From assembly GCA_001586965.3 (NCBI GenBank), contig LUCW03001614.1, positions 51,001-115,000 of the forward strand: a stretch of 64,000 nt of DNA. Reading direction: 5' to 3'. Below are positions 1 to 13,419 of this stretch, in pieces. Origin of the DNA: Sphaeroforma sirkka. Taxonomy: Eukaryota > Opisthokonta > Ichthyosporea > Ichthyophonida. Under the pieces are notes generated by a model, which had not been told where the DNA came from, made no database searches, and saw only the letters and a program-made list of their open reading frames with translations. Position numbers and translations under genes: made by a program. Numbering within the stretch: position 1 is the stretch's first letter; each line of letters opens with the position of its first letter.

Positions 1-680
1 CATCTGTTTCTACACATCCATCCACAGTTTCATCCATATTTTTGTGATTATATAGTTTCGCTGGCGTATATATGCGAGTTCTGATTGTAGTATTCATTAC
101 CATATTTCATTATGTCTATGAAGGTAGTGGGTTTATTCGCAGATATATGCTTCTTCTGCTATATGTATTGCCCCTTGTTTGTAGCGTTTGTTGCTTTCTT
201 TGATTTTCCTTCACCAGTTCGTCTAAGATTCATACCCAGCGCACATATACACATATTGAGCTGTTGTAAATGTTTATGCTGGTCTGCCTCTCACCCACTG
301 AAAGGCATTCAGATAGCACCTTTGTCTAAGTCACGTGCACGAACATCAGCCTGTAGACTGTCTCCTACTACAGCAGTGTTACCTGGTTGCATCCAGTGAG
401 CAGGGTTCATTGGGAATAAATGCGATAGTATTCTTGTGAGCTAGTGCGAAATTTGCTTCAATATTGGAGAGTCTGATATTGAATACAATCTAATAGTATA
501 TGACAGTAGATATCCGCGAGGTGTATCGCGCAATAGCATAGATAATGTACAGCGGGAGAGGTTCAAATCTTGTACGAGTAGTCAATCTTCGATGTATGTG
601 ATTCCAAATTTGTAGAAGGTACTTCTTACACGTGCTCCATATGTATGTAAGATTAACAGCCGTACCTCTACACGTATATG
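1..680. other. no recognisable gene
   Basis: Non-repetitive sequence before the first (TA)n tract. It presumably lies in an intron or upstream region of the copine gene, whose C2 exons are not seen here. Short open stretches on either strand show no domain or convincing splice-bounded exon. Confidence 0.4.
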
Positions 681-688
681 CGCGTATA

Positions 689-1656
<968 letters not shown>

Positions 1657-3134
1657 GCTCTACAACGCAAGCCAGACATAGAATTGATCAACGATAAGAA
1701 ACGGCAAAAGAAGCGGAAGTATATGAACTCGGGTGTTCTCAAATGCAGACATTGTAACATACGCACGGACCCCTCTTTCCTAGAGTATCTACGAGGAGGT
1801 ATGGAGCTTGGTCTGGTGATCGGCGTAGACTTCACTGCCTCAAATGGAGACCCTCATGAGCCAAAAAAAGTTTGCACTACTACAGCGATACCACACCCAA
1901 CGAGTATGTGAAAGCTATACAGAGTGTCGGCCAGATACTGAGCTGTTACGACCACGACCAGAAGTTTCCAAGCTTTGGGTTTGGTGCGCGGGTGCCTCCA
2001 AATCGGGAGAAGAGTCACTGTTTTCCCTTAAATGGAAACCCCAACGACCCGGAGGTACATGGGATCAACGGTGTACTGCAGTGCTACAAGAACACACTGT
2101 TGTCTGTGACTCTGAGTGGGCCAACGTACTTTGCACCGCTCATAGGGCAGGCCGCGCAGTGTAGCAAAGGGGGCACTCAACACGCACAGAAGTACACGTG
2201 TCTGCTGATACTCACGGATGGGGTTATCTGTGACCTACAGGATACGATTGACCGTATCGTCGAGTCGAGTGCACAGCCCATGTCGATAGTCATCGTGGGG
2301 GTGGGGAACGCGGATTTCAGCGCCATGGACCAGCTGGATGCAGATGTCACACCGCTGGTAGACCGCAGGGGTAGACGCATGTCGCGTGACACGGTACAGT
2401 TTGTGCCTTTGCGAGACTTCCAGAATATCGATGATATCGCGGAGGCCACGCTGAAGGAGTTGCCTGAGCAGGTGGTGCTGTACATGAGGCGCAAGGGCAT
2501 TAAGCCTAATGCGCCGCTTGCGTACACGCCCGCAGCAGCCGCGAGTGCGGGTGCCAGTGGAACACCAATACAACAAGGCACACCGGTGGATGCGGGCTAT
2601 GCGCCACACAGTACGCAGACCACGGGCCAGGTGCAGCAACCACCCCAACAGCCAGCTCAGACACCGTATCCTTCGGGCCCTCTAGTTGGAACCGCACAGG
2701 GAGGTGGGCCGGCACCCGGTCCTGCACCATATCCTGCACCTTACGGACAGGAACAGCAAACACAACCCCAGCCACCGTACCCGCAAGTACATTCGCAGTC
2801 ACAACTACCGTACCCGCAACCACACACCCCACAAGCACAGACGACATACCCCGCTCCACACTCGCCACAGACACAGAGCCCATATCCGCCTAGTTCATCG
2901 GAATCGCTACCTTATCCTGCACTCCAACAACACGCGGGCAGTGGCAGTGCGAGTTCAAGTATGGGTCTGCCGTACCCTGCGCCCTTGGTTGGTACCGGTT
3001 CAACCGGGAGTTTTAATGCGGGACAAAGTTACGCACCTGGAAGTCCCATGCACATGGATTCTCAGGCACCACAGCCTACTGCCCCTGCACCATATCCTGC
3101 CACAACGGGTACTGCACCGCCTTACCCGCAGTAG
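1657..3134 (+). CDS. copine, 3'-terminal exon (end of C2B, vWA-like copine domain, proline-rich tail)
   Basis: Copines are Ca2+-dependent, membrane-binding adaptor proteins: two C2 domains followed by a von Willebrand A-like copine domain. The exon opens after a CACAG acceptor, in phase 0. It starts with the linker after C2B ([16 protein letters not shown]). The copine domain follows, with the MIDAS-like DFTASNGDP, then [16 protein letters not shown] and LILTDG. After about residue 285 of the exon comes a tail rich in PYP repeats and Gln, unusually long for a copine. One base appears to be missing in the A7 run at about 1864-1870: upstream and downstream parts read in adjacent frames and join well if the run is A8 (giving KKSLHYYSD). 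I read this as a homopolymer sequencing error. The C2A and most C2B exons lie upstream, outside what I can identify. The stop is TAG at 3132-3134. Confidence 0.92.
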
Positions 3135-3930
3135 ATACATCTGGAAAGGAGTTGGATGGTGCGAGTATTGCCAAGACATCTCGGAAAAGTACACTCGAAG
3201 CGCTATACTAGGTGCATAATATATATTCTTTATTCTGGTGTAGAACCGCCGTATTTGTAGTACTGGTTGAGGGCTAAGATTGGTAGGAGTCTTTGCAGTA
3301 GGGGTCTATTGTACCTTACAAAAGCGAATTGTTTTGTGTTGAAAGTAGTATCTACATCGATGTGAGAATGCAGTGATCCATTTAACACAGTGTGATAAAG
3401 CAGCCACATCTGCGGTTAGAACTGGAAGGTCGTCCTGATAAGGTCAGTCTCGTTTATCATATCAATAAACAAGTCCCTTGCTACGCATGTATATTGGCAA
3501 ATCAGTATATGCTGAAGGTGTTTAGGATGTACTACAAATGTAAATTTGTTCCTTAAGAATACTTGCCGCAAAGCACTTGTGCACCGGGCAACGTGCAGTA
3601 GGGCTCCATAGGCTGCATTAGAAATTTGAATATTGAAGGACACTTTCAGGATTTTATTTTTTTGGGTGTATAGTTTCGAATTCGGGGTGCCTCTCGTGGG
3701 CAGTTAGGGCATTCGCAACAAATTCCGGTCAATTAGATGTCTTTATTTGGTACATACGTGTCAAAATAGTAGTACATGTATTAATTGTCCATCGATTTCA
3801 TCTCCGTAGCTCATGATTAACTATGGTAGACGCTGTGTAGAACATGTTGCGCAAAGACAAACCGGAGTGAAGCACAGAATATATATCTTTTTTAATTGGA
3901 ATATTTGTGAAAATATTGTGAAGTCACTGT
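3135..3930. other. intergenic, nothing recognised
   Basis: 3' flank of the copine gene and 5' flank of the tRNA gene. AT-rich, with no open frame of note and no clear repeat. Confidence 0.5.
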
Positions 3931-4003
3931 ACCCGGCTAGCTCAGTCGGTAGAGCGTGAGACTCTTAATCTCAAGGTCGAGGGTTCGAGCCCCTCGCTGG
4001 GAA
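3931..4003 (+). tRNA. tRNA-Lys (CTT)
   Basis: A 73-nt cloverleaf without intron. The acceptor stem ACCCGGC pairs with GCTGGGA, with an A-A mismatch at 1-72 and one G-U pair. The D arm is GCTCAGTCGGTAGAGC. The anticodon stem TGAGA/TCTCA encloses the loop CTCTTAA, with anticodon CTT at 3964-3966. The T arm is GAGGGTTCGAGCCCCTC and includes the B box GGTTCGAGCC. It is followed at once by a T5 run. Confidence 0.97.
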
Positions 4004-4004
4004 C

Positions 4005-4009
4005 TTTTT
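4005..4009 (+). terminator. RNA polymerase III terminator
   Basis: A run of five T residues one base after the discriminator base of tRNA-Lys, the usual Pol III stop signal. Confidence 0.85.
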
Positions 4010-5337
4010 ACTCGTTTGTGTACTTTTTTTTGTATTTATGATGTTACAACTTATATATTCATCTGTGACGTCACATCTTCGACGTTTGCGGTAGTTTAAT
4101 GGCTTGATTATTTTGATATGCATAGTTATCATACAATTCACTTTGTCGTTAATGTCTATATACAGACATATTTAATTGACACTAAGGAGCGATTCCCGCC
4201 GTATTGATCACCGTCTTACTTTTCATATAAAGAAGACAGCTAGAATATTTATGTTATTTCGTTATTGTATATATTAGCATAGCCACATGTCCTTTCTGAG
4301 TAACAGGTACTCCTACACGAGGGTATGAAGGGAAATATTAGAATACCCACTTTTGCGAATGATCGTAGGTCATCCCATTATCAACACATACAAGGAGTGT
4401 GAATTTTAGAAATAGGTAGCTACGTCCACAAATCGGCTGCTATTCGAGTATAAGCATATAGCTCCAATCTCCCTTCGCCAGATTAGATGCGAGTTGATCT
4501 GCAGATAGATCAGATTTATAGAAGGTATTGAGAAAGTGTTTATTTAAATGAAGCCATCAGAGCTTCTATACTAAATTATGTATTGTTTACTATATTATTT
4601 AGGTATCGTCCCCTAAGGAGAGGAGCTGCCATCAAGGTCAGCGAGCGTTGTCTGAAGATATTCAGGAACACACCACATGGACTTTCTATTCTCAGTATGC
4701 CTCAGACGAGCACTGCACTTGTAGACTCACAGCTGATATCCGGCTGAGAAAAACCCGCGACAACAGACTAATCAGCAGACCATAAGCGCGCTCTGATACA
4801 AGCAGCAATGTAAGCCTCAATATCGCACATCCCGACTCACAGACCAGCGACCAGCCAGAGTGCACTGGGGACCTGGCGATCGTATACCTGGTAGCTACGC
4901 GACTACACAGCGTAGCCTTCAGTTTGTCCTGGCCTCTGCTTTCGGTAGGTTGTTCTGGTATCTCCCGTGTCCCACTTAAGTACTAGTTACAATGCCTTGT
5001 CGGTCGTATGTCATCGCAAAGGTGGCGCTACGCCTGGTGGGTCTGGTCTGAGATCCACCGCTCGGCGTACATACCTACCCGTAGTGATACTGTCAACACG
5101 CATGTGTCTATATACTGGGCTTATACGCGTACCATTCGATCGTTGTAGTACGCCGAGGGGACGTCCATGAGTGCTCACTCGATATCATAATGGTGCCCTC
5201 ATACGCGCAGATGTCTGCCTTTACGGTCGCACGTTCCCATTTACACTCGTGTAAGTTTCTCCACACACGTGTACGTTACTTCACACACGTGTACGTTACT
5301 TCACACATGTGTACGTTATTCCCCACACGTGCCTGTG
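4010..5337. other. intergenic, with one open stretch and a small repeat
   Basis: A 60-codon open stretch on the + strand (about 4602-4787) follows a TTATTTAG acceptor-like site and ends in TAA. It has no recognisable domain and is only a weak exon candidate. At about 5262-5325 a 21-bp unit (ACACGTGTACGTTACTTCAC plus one base) occurs three times, just beyond the stop codon of the RGS gene on the other strand. Confidence 0.35.
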
Positions 5338-8189
5338 CTAGGTATCTACACTCAAGGACGACCGCATCGAACCGGCCGGAGAATACTCGGCAATGCGCTG
5401 TTTAGCAATACTTTGTACTGTGCTCATTGGTATATTCGATGGCATATACGAGCTCCTTCTATCCCACTCGCGGCTCTCAGGCACCAACAAACCGTTATTC
5501 CGCAATGCGCGCATCAAGTTCTCATCGTCCTGCAGTTCAGAGGTGTGTTGCAGGAACTGGGGCGACACCAGGAACTGAGGCACCAGGTTAGTGCTGACTA
5601 GTAAGCCGACATCCTGAAAGGCCTGTGAGAACAAATCGTCCATATCCTTGAACGCGTTTGTGGCCACAAGCACCTCCATCCGCTTCCGGCACGGATCTGA
5701 AAGATTAACGCGTTCGTGAGAGCTGACATCCACGAACTTGTTAACGCATCGGATGGCCTTCTGACGTGCAACGTCGAGGTGAGTCTTCTCTAAGGCCACA
5801 CACTCGCGCACTTCGATCATAAACTCAACGGTTTCGGCGCAGTATCGCATCTTCGAGTAGTCCAAGAGCATCTCACGCTGCGGTTGATGAAGATGAAACA
5901 GATCTATTAGTGAGCGGTTACAATATACGTTCGTTCCCAAAAGTAACCCCACTCGCAGGTCGACGAACGGCCGGAGTAGGCTCTAAAAGTAAATATATGT
6001 TGCAGTGCATAGTATTCTCCAGACGGAAGGCATAATTGAGGTTATATGAGAGGGGGGGTGAGCAAAACCCCTCATTGTATAAGGAACACTTCACAGGTAA
6101 AAGCTCTTCTCGGAAACACTAACACGGATTCATACTATCATACTACCATAAAACAGCGTGATAAGCAAGACCGGTACCGTATTGTGGTACGTATAGAATG
6201 TATCTCTACCCCCCACCCACGAGTTCGTGAACGCAGTTTTGATACATCAACATACCGTTTCCTTGTGCGATATGAGGCACGCGACTCCTTGCAAGCCTTC
6301 GAGATCGTTGAAGTATTTGCCCTGGAGGTCAAAGTTGACCAGATGGTCGCGCTTCAGCAACTTGCGACTCAGGACTCGTATCACCACAAACAAGAAGTTG
6401 TCTATGGCAAACACCCACAGACAATAGGGCGGCAGGAAGAAAATCATGTACACACCGAAATTCCTATCGTGCGTGATGCTGACATACAGCGTTGGCCCCC
6501 AGAAGGCCACGCACCACACAACAAATTGCCGTACATTGCTCTGGAAGTCGACGAAGAACTCCATATTCGATGCGCCGAGATACGTATGCACCAGGTAGTA
6601 CACATAGATAACGCCCAGCACCAGCGAGTACACCATCTGCCCACTGATCTTGGTAGTCAAGGAACACTCCACCGACGCGTAGTGGCAGGTGAGCGGCACT
6701 GGAATCACACACACCGCGAGTGCGGCGTGGGTTAGCGGGCCTTTCCAATACGACGGCTTGGCGTGCTTGCGCTTGAAGACCTTGTGCATGAACCGCATAC
6801 GACTCACCACACTGCTCAGAACCAGGTTAGAGCACAGGCACAGCACCAGGTACAGGTAGAAGCTCACGGTGGTGTGTGGGCTGTGCTGCCCCCCTTCGCG
6901 ACTGATAGGAATGACGTCGCAGATGATAGCGACCAGCAGCACAGACACGGCTATGGAGGCTGTCCCGGCGGTGCAGAAGTGGACAATGAATCCGAGGTGG
7001 CGACTGCGCACCTCCGACTCGTCCCGGAAGAGGATGAAGAACACATCCAGACCCAGAATCATCACCTGGGCGAGTGAGGAATGGTTGTGGGCTGTTGTGT
7101 TGTGGGGTTGGGTCTTAGTAGGCGTGGTGGGTGCAGGACAGGGACGCATAGGTGCATACGTACGAACAAGGCCCTTGTCGCAACACATACGCCTTGAACG
7201 CTATTAATAATATAAGGTCAATGTCTGATCTCATAGCGAGCGGTGAGTGGTCCATGTTGGCTTCTGAAAGCGGTACGTATGTACCGTCTACCGATACTCC
7301 ACATATGTGCGAGTTCAGGAAACCCGCTACCCCACAAACACACAATAAACGCTATAAACGGGGTGAGTACGAAGGCTCCTCAGCCGCTCCTACACACACG
7401 ATTCTAAGGTGGACAACACCTGCATGCGGACTACTAGACAATTAAAAGGCTTCAGGTGGTTGTAGTATATATGTGAACTGCACCGATACGCTGGGTGGCG
7501 CGAGAGTGCATATGCAATGTTAAATCGGAGATGATCTCCGGTGTCCGGTGCCTTGTACGCCCAGCAATTCTCTTCGGTGTGTGTGAAGCACTTTCCTGCA
7601 GCTACTAGCTTATATATTCTTTGGACGGAACGTGTCACAGAGAACAGATCATAGTACAAGCACTGACAGAATGGTATATGGTCATAATAGTACAAGCACT
7701 CACAGAATAGTATATGGTCATAATAGTACAAGCGCTGACAGAATAGTATATGGTCACAACAGGATAGATATAAGCATTCGCGGCACATGGAAACGGATGT
7801 TAAGACATACCATTGCAGGCAACAGCACAGCAATAATAGTACAAGCATTGACAGAATAGTATATGGACACACAGGATAACTACAGGCATTCGCGGCATAT
7901 GGACACGGATGTTATGACATACCATTGCAGGCAACAGCGCAGCAAGGGCAAGCTCAAACATCTGGAACATTTGTTCGGGAGACGCGTTCTCAGTGCCCAG
8001 GAGCAGATCATTGGCACTTCCGACGAAGAAGATGCTCAGGAAAAAGGCAAACAGAATGGGGTAGGCTATCCCCGCGACAATCCAGGAGATCTGATTGGAT
8101 GACGAGGACGGGTCGGGAGTATTACTGTCAGTAGTATGCGCGCGAGCCAGCCCACACAAGACACGAGGTGTTGTGATCAGAGTACTCAT
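5338..8189 (-). CDS. seven-transmembrane receptor with C-terminal RGS domain (3 exons)
   Basis: Exons 8189-7923, 7065-6256 and 5982-5338 join in phase 0 with GTATGT donors and CAG or TTTAG acceptors, giving about 573 residues. Residues 1-360 hold about eight hydrophobic segments (the first is WIVAGIAYPILFAFFLSIFF), consistent with a 7TM core plus an extra N-terminal segment. Exon 3 encodes an RGS domain (from NRSLIDLFHLHQPQREMLLD, through AETVEFMIEVREC, to LVSPQFLQ), then a Ser-rich tail. RGS domains speed GTP hydrolysis by G-alpha. Fusion to a 7TM body resembles the plant AtRGS1 type and scattered protist or fungal receptors (established knowledge), so a plasma-membrane sensor that turns off G-alpha is likely. 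The start ATG at 8189 is the first in-frame Met; an upstream exon cannot be excluded. Intron 1 contains a tandem copy of the exon 1 end and its donor. Confidence 0.85.
7666..7946. repeat. nested minisatellite covering the end of exon 1 and its 5' splice site
   Basis: Three units of 36 bp (starting 7666, 7702 and 7738) lead into a 112-bp tandem duplication. One copy (to about 7833) lies in intron 1. The other contains the true exon 1 end and donor (ACATAC on + at 7917-7922). The intronic copy keeps about 20 nt of exon end and a perfect GTATGT (ACATAC on + at 7805-7810), so a decoy donor lies 112 nt into the intron. Using it would shift the frame. Confidence 0.85.
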
Positions 8190-8363
8190 ACTTATATATT
8201 AAGCAGCATAAGGATACTATAGACAGATGTCGTCTGCAAAGATATTGTATATCTGATCAGTTTCATTAATTAGAGTGCCGGACGATATGTATAGCTAAGG
8301 CCAACGGAACCAATAACCTATGAGACACGATACTGGGGGAACAGGCTGAGACGAGGAACCGCC

Positions 8364-8523
8364 GCAGTAAAACGTGTTATAGTAGGGCTTGTCTCTGCTG
8401 AAGGCAGTATAACGTATTATAGCAGGACTTATACCTGCTGAAGGCAGTAAAACGTACTATAGTAGGGGTCGTGTCTGCTTAAGGCAGTAAAACGTATTAT
8501 AGAAGGACTTGTGCCTGATGGAG
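8364..8523. repeat. 40-bp tandem repeat, 4 copies
   Basis: Units starting at 8364, 8404, 8444 and 8484 share GCAGTAAAACGTATTATAG with a few substitutions. It lies upstream of the 7TM-RGS gene. No coding frame is evident. Confidence 0.85.
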
Positions 8524-8881
8524 GGCATTTCGAGTCTCACAAGTTAATACAATAACTGATGTTGAAGGCAACAGCCCTTGCAACACAATTGAAAGGGCAC
8601 ACTCGCCAGCCCTACGTCTAAGTTTACGACTGAGCGAAACAAAAGTTGTCGTCAGCTCCGCTCTACAGGATGGCACCCAATGCATCTTGGGAAAGGTTAC
8701 GAGAGTGCGCTAAGATATGCATACGATACTGCGCGTCATGATTTGAATTACACACACCTGATCCACTAACACTCAACGGTGTTCATTCCCGACTAGAAGT
8801 ATACTACAACTCTTGGTACTATAAAAACAAAAGCTTTTTTGAAACCCTAAAATTTTCCGAACTATGGAACTGATTATATAG

Positions 8882-8912
<31 letters not shown>

Positions 8913-9172
8913 TTCATCATATACACGCGCGCATAAACACACACACAAACACACACAGACACACACAGACACACACAGACACACACACATATATATATAA
9001 AAAAATGCATGCATACATACATACATACATACATACACACACATACACACATAGATATATTTATATACATACATATATACATACACACACACACACATCA
9101 ATACAATATATATATATATATATGGATAGATGTATATACATTCATGTTACATACATACATACATACATGCAT

Positions 9173-9250
<78 letters not shown>

Positions 9251-9354
9251 CTATATACGTTTACATATATATAGCACTATATAGCACTATATAGCACTAT
9301 ATATATACATACACACACACACGTACACACAGAAACACACATACATACACACAA

Positions 9355-9399
<45 letters not shown>

Positions 9400-9772
9400 A
9401 TTATATAATCATACAAAATATAGTTGTGTACACATTGTGTTGATATCACTCATTGCACCTACACTTACGCATTGTTTGATCAATATACAAATATTAGGTT
9501 TTACGAGTTACAAGTGAAGCCGGACCAGAAGTGTGTGAAAATAGGGAAAGGTGTACTATAATACCAAGTTCGCATATTATAAAACATTCCAGGAAATATA
9601 TCTAGATAATACTAAGTACAGAATGCATATATATGTATACAGAATGTATATTCTCGGCGGGCTGCAATACATCCCAAATCATGCGCCCTTCTACATATCC
9701 ACGACAACAGACCTTTGCAATACTCAGTGTGCCGTGTTGTCTGATACTAGGTCCAGGTCTGGCAATAGCTAG
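8524..9772. other. gene-poor DNA with (CA)n, (CATA)n and (TA)n microsatellites
   Basis: From about 8880 to 9400 the sequence is almost entirely TA, CA, CATA and ACACAG microsatellite. The flanks have no recognisable gene. Confidence 0.7.
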
Positions 9773-10262
9773 ATGGTCGACATTGTCACACTCATCAAAG
9801 CCGCCATAGGGAACCGACAACCCGGATATGTCTCTGCTGCGCTCGGCTCGAGCATCGACACACGCGTAACCCTGTGTGGACGGATGTCGAGATATGTGGT
9901 AGGTAAACAAGTGTAGCCTGGCAACGCGACTTGTGTGGCAAGTAAACAAGTGTAGCTTGGCTACGCGACTTGTGCGGTAAGTAAACAAGTGTAGCCTGGC
10001 AACGCGACTTGTGTAGTAAGTTAACAAGTGTAGCCTGGTAACGCGACTTGTGTGGTAGATAAACACGTGTAGCCTGGCAACGTGCCTACTACAAGCAAGG
10101 TTCTACGGCCGCAAGTGTTGAAGTATGCAATTTTATAGGTGCCGAAAACCTGGTTGTGAAATTCCCATTCTTTCTCCGCAGACTTATCAAGCGCATGGCT
10201 GTGCTTGGGACAGACCGAGCAAAAGATGAAGTCCTGACATCAGTTGTGCGTATAGATAAGTA
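9773..10262 (+). CDS. possible 3' end of a small unrecognised gene (two exons)
   Basis: Exon 9773-9902 follows GCTAG and reads MVDIVTLIKAAIGNRQPGYV and onward. It could end at GTAAAC (phase 1). Exon 10138-10262 follows TTTTATAG, starts in the matching phase, reads AENLVVKFPFFLRRLIKRMA and onward, and stops at TAA. Joined, they give about 84 residues with no domain I recognise. Phase compatibility and plausible amino-acid composition are the only support. The intron is filled by a 39-bp repeat. Upstream exons are not identified, and the opposite strand also has an open frame here. Confidence 0.33.
9903..10090. repeat. 39-bp minisatellite, 5 copies
   Basis: Units start at 9903, 9942, 9981, 10020 and about 10059, each containing GTAAACAAGTGTAGCCTGGC with variants. 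The period is a multiple of three, and the minus strand is open through it as a 13-residue repeat. The first unit begins exactly at the candidate splice donor of the preceding exon. Confidence 0.9.
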
Positions 10263-10614
10263 ACGTAGATGTCCAATTCGAGATGTTGTGCCGTTCATAT
10301 GGGCAAATTGGGTGTGGTGCAGTAACCTGCATTTGCGCTTGCGGAGAAACGTATAAAGCACGATAAAGTGTATGCACTTATATCCTCGTGAGGCCGCCAA
10401 CATAGCTTTCAGAGGAGAAGTAGTGTGAATGAATGGAATCGCTTGTATAAAGGGACCTATTCAATGATCCACGGATGTATTCGAATAAATAAAAATATGG
10501 ATATACAGGAAATGTTCATTGGATAGATTGCAATGAAATACGCACCTGGAAGCTTAAATGCAGACATCGATCGACCAGGCACCAATACATATATTCATAC
10601 AGGACAACACTCGC

Positions 10615-10961
10615 TTACATACATACCTCCATAAATATATACATAGGTACATAGTTACATTTGTACATACACAAATACATTAATACACACACATATGCAT
10701 AGATATATAAATACATACACACACACCCATGCATTGTTATATAATTACATATACACACCCATGCATAGTTATATAAATACATACACACATACATAGATAC
10801 ATACATAAATGTAAACATATATCCATCCAAACATACATCAATAGACAGATACATAGATACATACACACATACATAGATAAAAAGAAAAAAGGAAAATAGT
10901 AATAGAGATACATAAGTACACAAGAACAAAAAGTACATAAGCAAAACATATATATATAATA

Positions 10962-11017
<56 letters not shown>

Positions 11018-11048
11018 TTTACATACATACATATATATATATATACAT

Positions 11049-11090
<42 letters not shown>

Positions 11091-11111
11091 CATTTACATT
11101 ATTACATACAC

Positions 11112-11189
<78 letters not shown>

Positions 11190-11446
11190 AATAGTACAAG
11201 CATAGTATACATACATATATGCTTATACATCCATAATTAAACTTTTAAATTTATAGATATGTACATATATATATATCATATAAATCTATATATAAAAATA
11301 CATACCCATACATACATACGTACCAGGGATACACATGCTTACATCGGTAGAGATATACTTTTATATAATAACAACACACCAACAAACAACAATTCTCACA
11401 CATTCACATAAAACACACACATCACATCATCATCATGTAATATCAT

Positions 11447-11494
<48 letters not shown>

Positions 11495-11527
11495 CATTAC
11501 AATACAATATACATAATATATATATAC

Positions 11528-11566
<39 letters not shown>

Positions 11567-12676
11567 TCCATACATATATATATATATATATCATATATAT
11601 CATATATATAATGATATATATACATATATGATATAATGTGTGCATGTATATGCCATATCATATCATATATATTCATATATATGCATATGCATATGCATAG
11701 ACATGCATATATAACAACAATCAATCAACATCAACAAACAATAAAGCAACAAGAACAATATGAATAATAATAATAATAAATAATGTAACAAAAAACGATT
11801 ATATATATATATATAAACATATGCATGTATTTTATACATTGACTGAAAAACAGATAATATATATATGTATGTATGTCATACATACATACATACATACAAA
11901 CACAAACAAACACAAACATAAACATACATATCCATATCATAATATATACATATATATATGCACATTACATGCATATTATATATATATAATAATATATACC
12001 GATATACATACATACATACATATATATATACATATACATAACAATAACAACATCAACACATCAATAATAATAACAATAGTAATAATAGGAAAACAACAAT
12101 AACATACACATATAACATCACATAAACGACCTATATATAATATATATACACACACAACACACACACAACATTATATATGTATGTTATATTATTATATATA
12201 TATATATATATTATTATATATACATATATATATAATATGCATATACATGAACATACATGTACCACTTGCATATATTTATTTGTATATACATATATACATG
12301 CATATTTTTATATGCATAAACACACATACATACATATGCCACATACACAAAACATGTATACATACATATTATATAATATGTATGTGTTGATGGTTGTGTG
12401 GTGTAATGCATATGCATATATATATAAACATACATACACACACATGCACGTACACACACGCACACACGCACACACAAACACATGGCTTCCGTACATACGT
12501 AGCTTCATTCACACAAACGTGTTCATGTTACACATACATTGCCACTGCACACACATCATCATCATCATCACAAATATACATATATATATATTATTATATT
12601 ATATAGTTATATATATATATATTATATATACATATAATATATATAATACACATACATACATATATGCACATATTAT

Positions 12677-12716
<40 letters not shown>

Positions 12717-13043
12717 ACAATAACAACAATAGTATTATTAGGAAACAACAATATATACATATATATATGCAAACGTAGGCTATATATATATATAATATAT
12801 ATATAATATATATATATAATATATATATGTGTGTGTGTGTGTATTATACATTATATACTTGTATATATTATTTCATATTGTTTATATATATTATTATTTT
12901 TTATATGCATAAACATATATATACACGCCACACAAAACATGTATATAAAAATACATTACATACATACATACGCACACACATACACACATACACATGAAAA
13001 ACATACATAAATACACACATCAGCTCCATACATACATAAATGT

Positions 13044-13075
<32 letters not shown>

Positions 13076-13126
13076 CATACATAAATGTTTACATACATAC
13101 ATACATTATTGATATGATATATACAT

Positions 13127-13165
<39 letters not shown>

Positions 13166-13260
13166 CATAAATATAAATACATATTTGGATGTATGTAAGT
13201 ATATATATATATATATATATATGTGAGTGTGTGTGAGAGTGTGTATACTATGCATAGCGA
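10615..13260. repeat. microsatellite-dense region (TA, CATA, CA, CAT, AAC units)
   Basis: About 2.6 kb made almost wholly of short tandem repeats, including (TA)n at 10965-11013, 11120-11182, 11452-11487 and 12675-12712, ACATACAT arrays near 13040-13110 and (CA)n near 13130. No gene is visible. Open frames here are repeat artefacts rich in Tyr, Ile and His. Confidence 0.85.
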
Positions 13261-13297
13261 GGTTACAACTATCCGCAATATTTGAAACATAATTCGT

Positions 13298-13416
13298 ACC
13301 AGTTCTTCGTGGCTCTCGTCGTGAGCCATCAACAAGCCTAACCTGCTTTCCATAGCATCCTTTGTTGATCCCGTCAAGCTAGTTTTAGAGACCGACGGCA
13401 ACGATACGCGCGACAT
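13298..13416 (-). CDS. possible first exon of an unrecognised gene
   Basis: ATG at 13416 opens about 39 codons (MSRVSLPSVSKTSLTG and onward) ending at a GTACGA donor-like site. Composition is protein-like and contrasts with the surrounding microsatellite, but there is no domain, no confirmed partner exon and a stop just upstream. It may be chance. Confidence 0.22.
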
Positions 13417-13419
13417 ACT

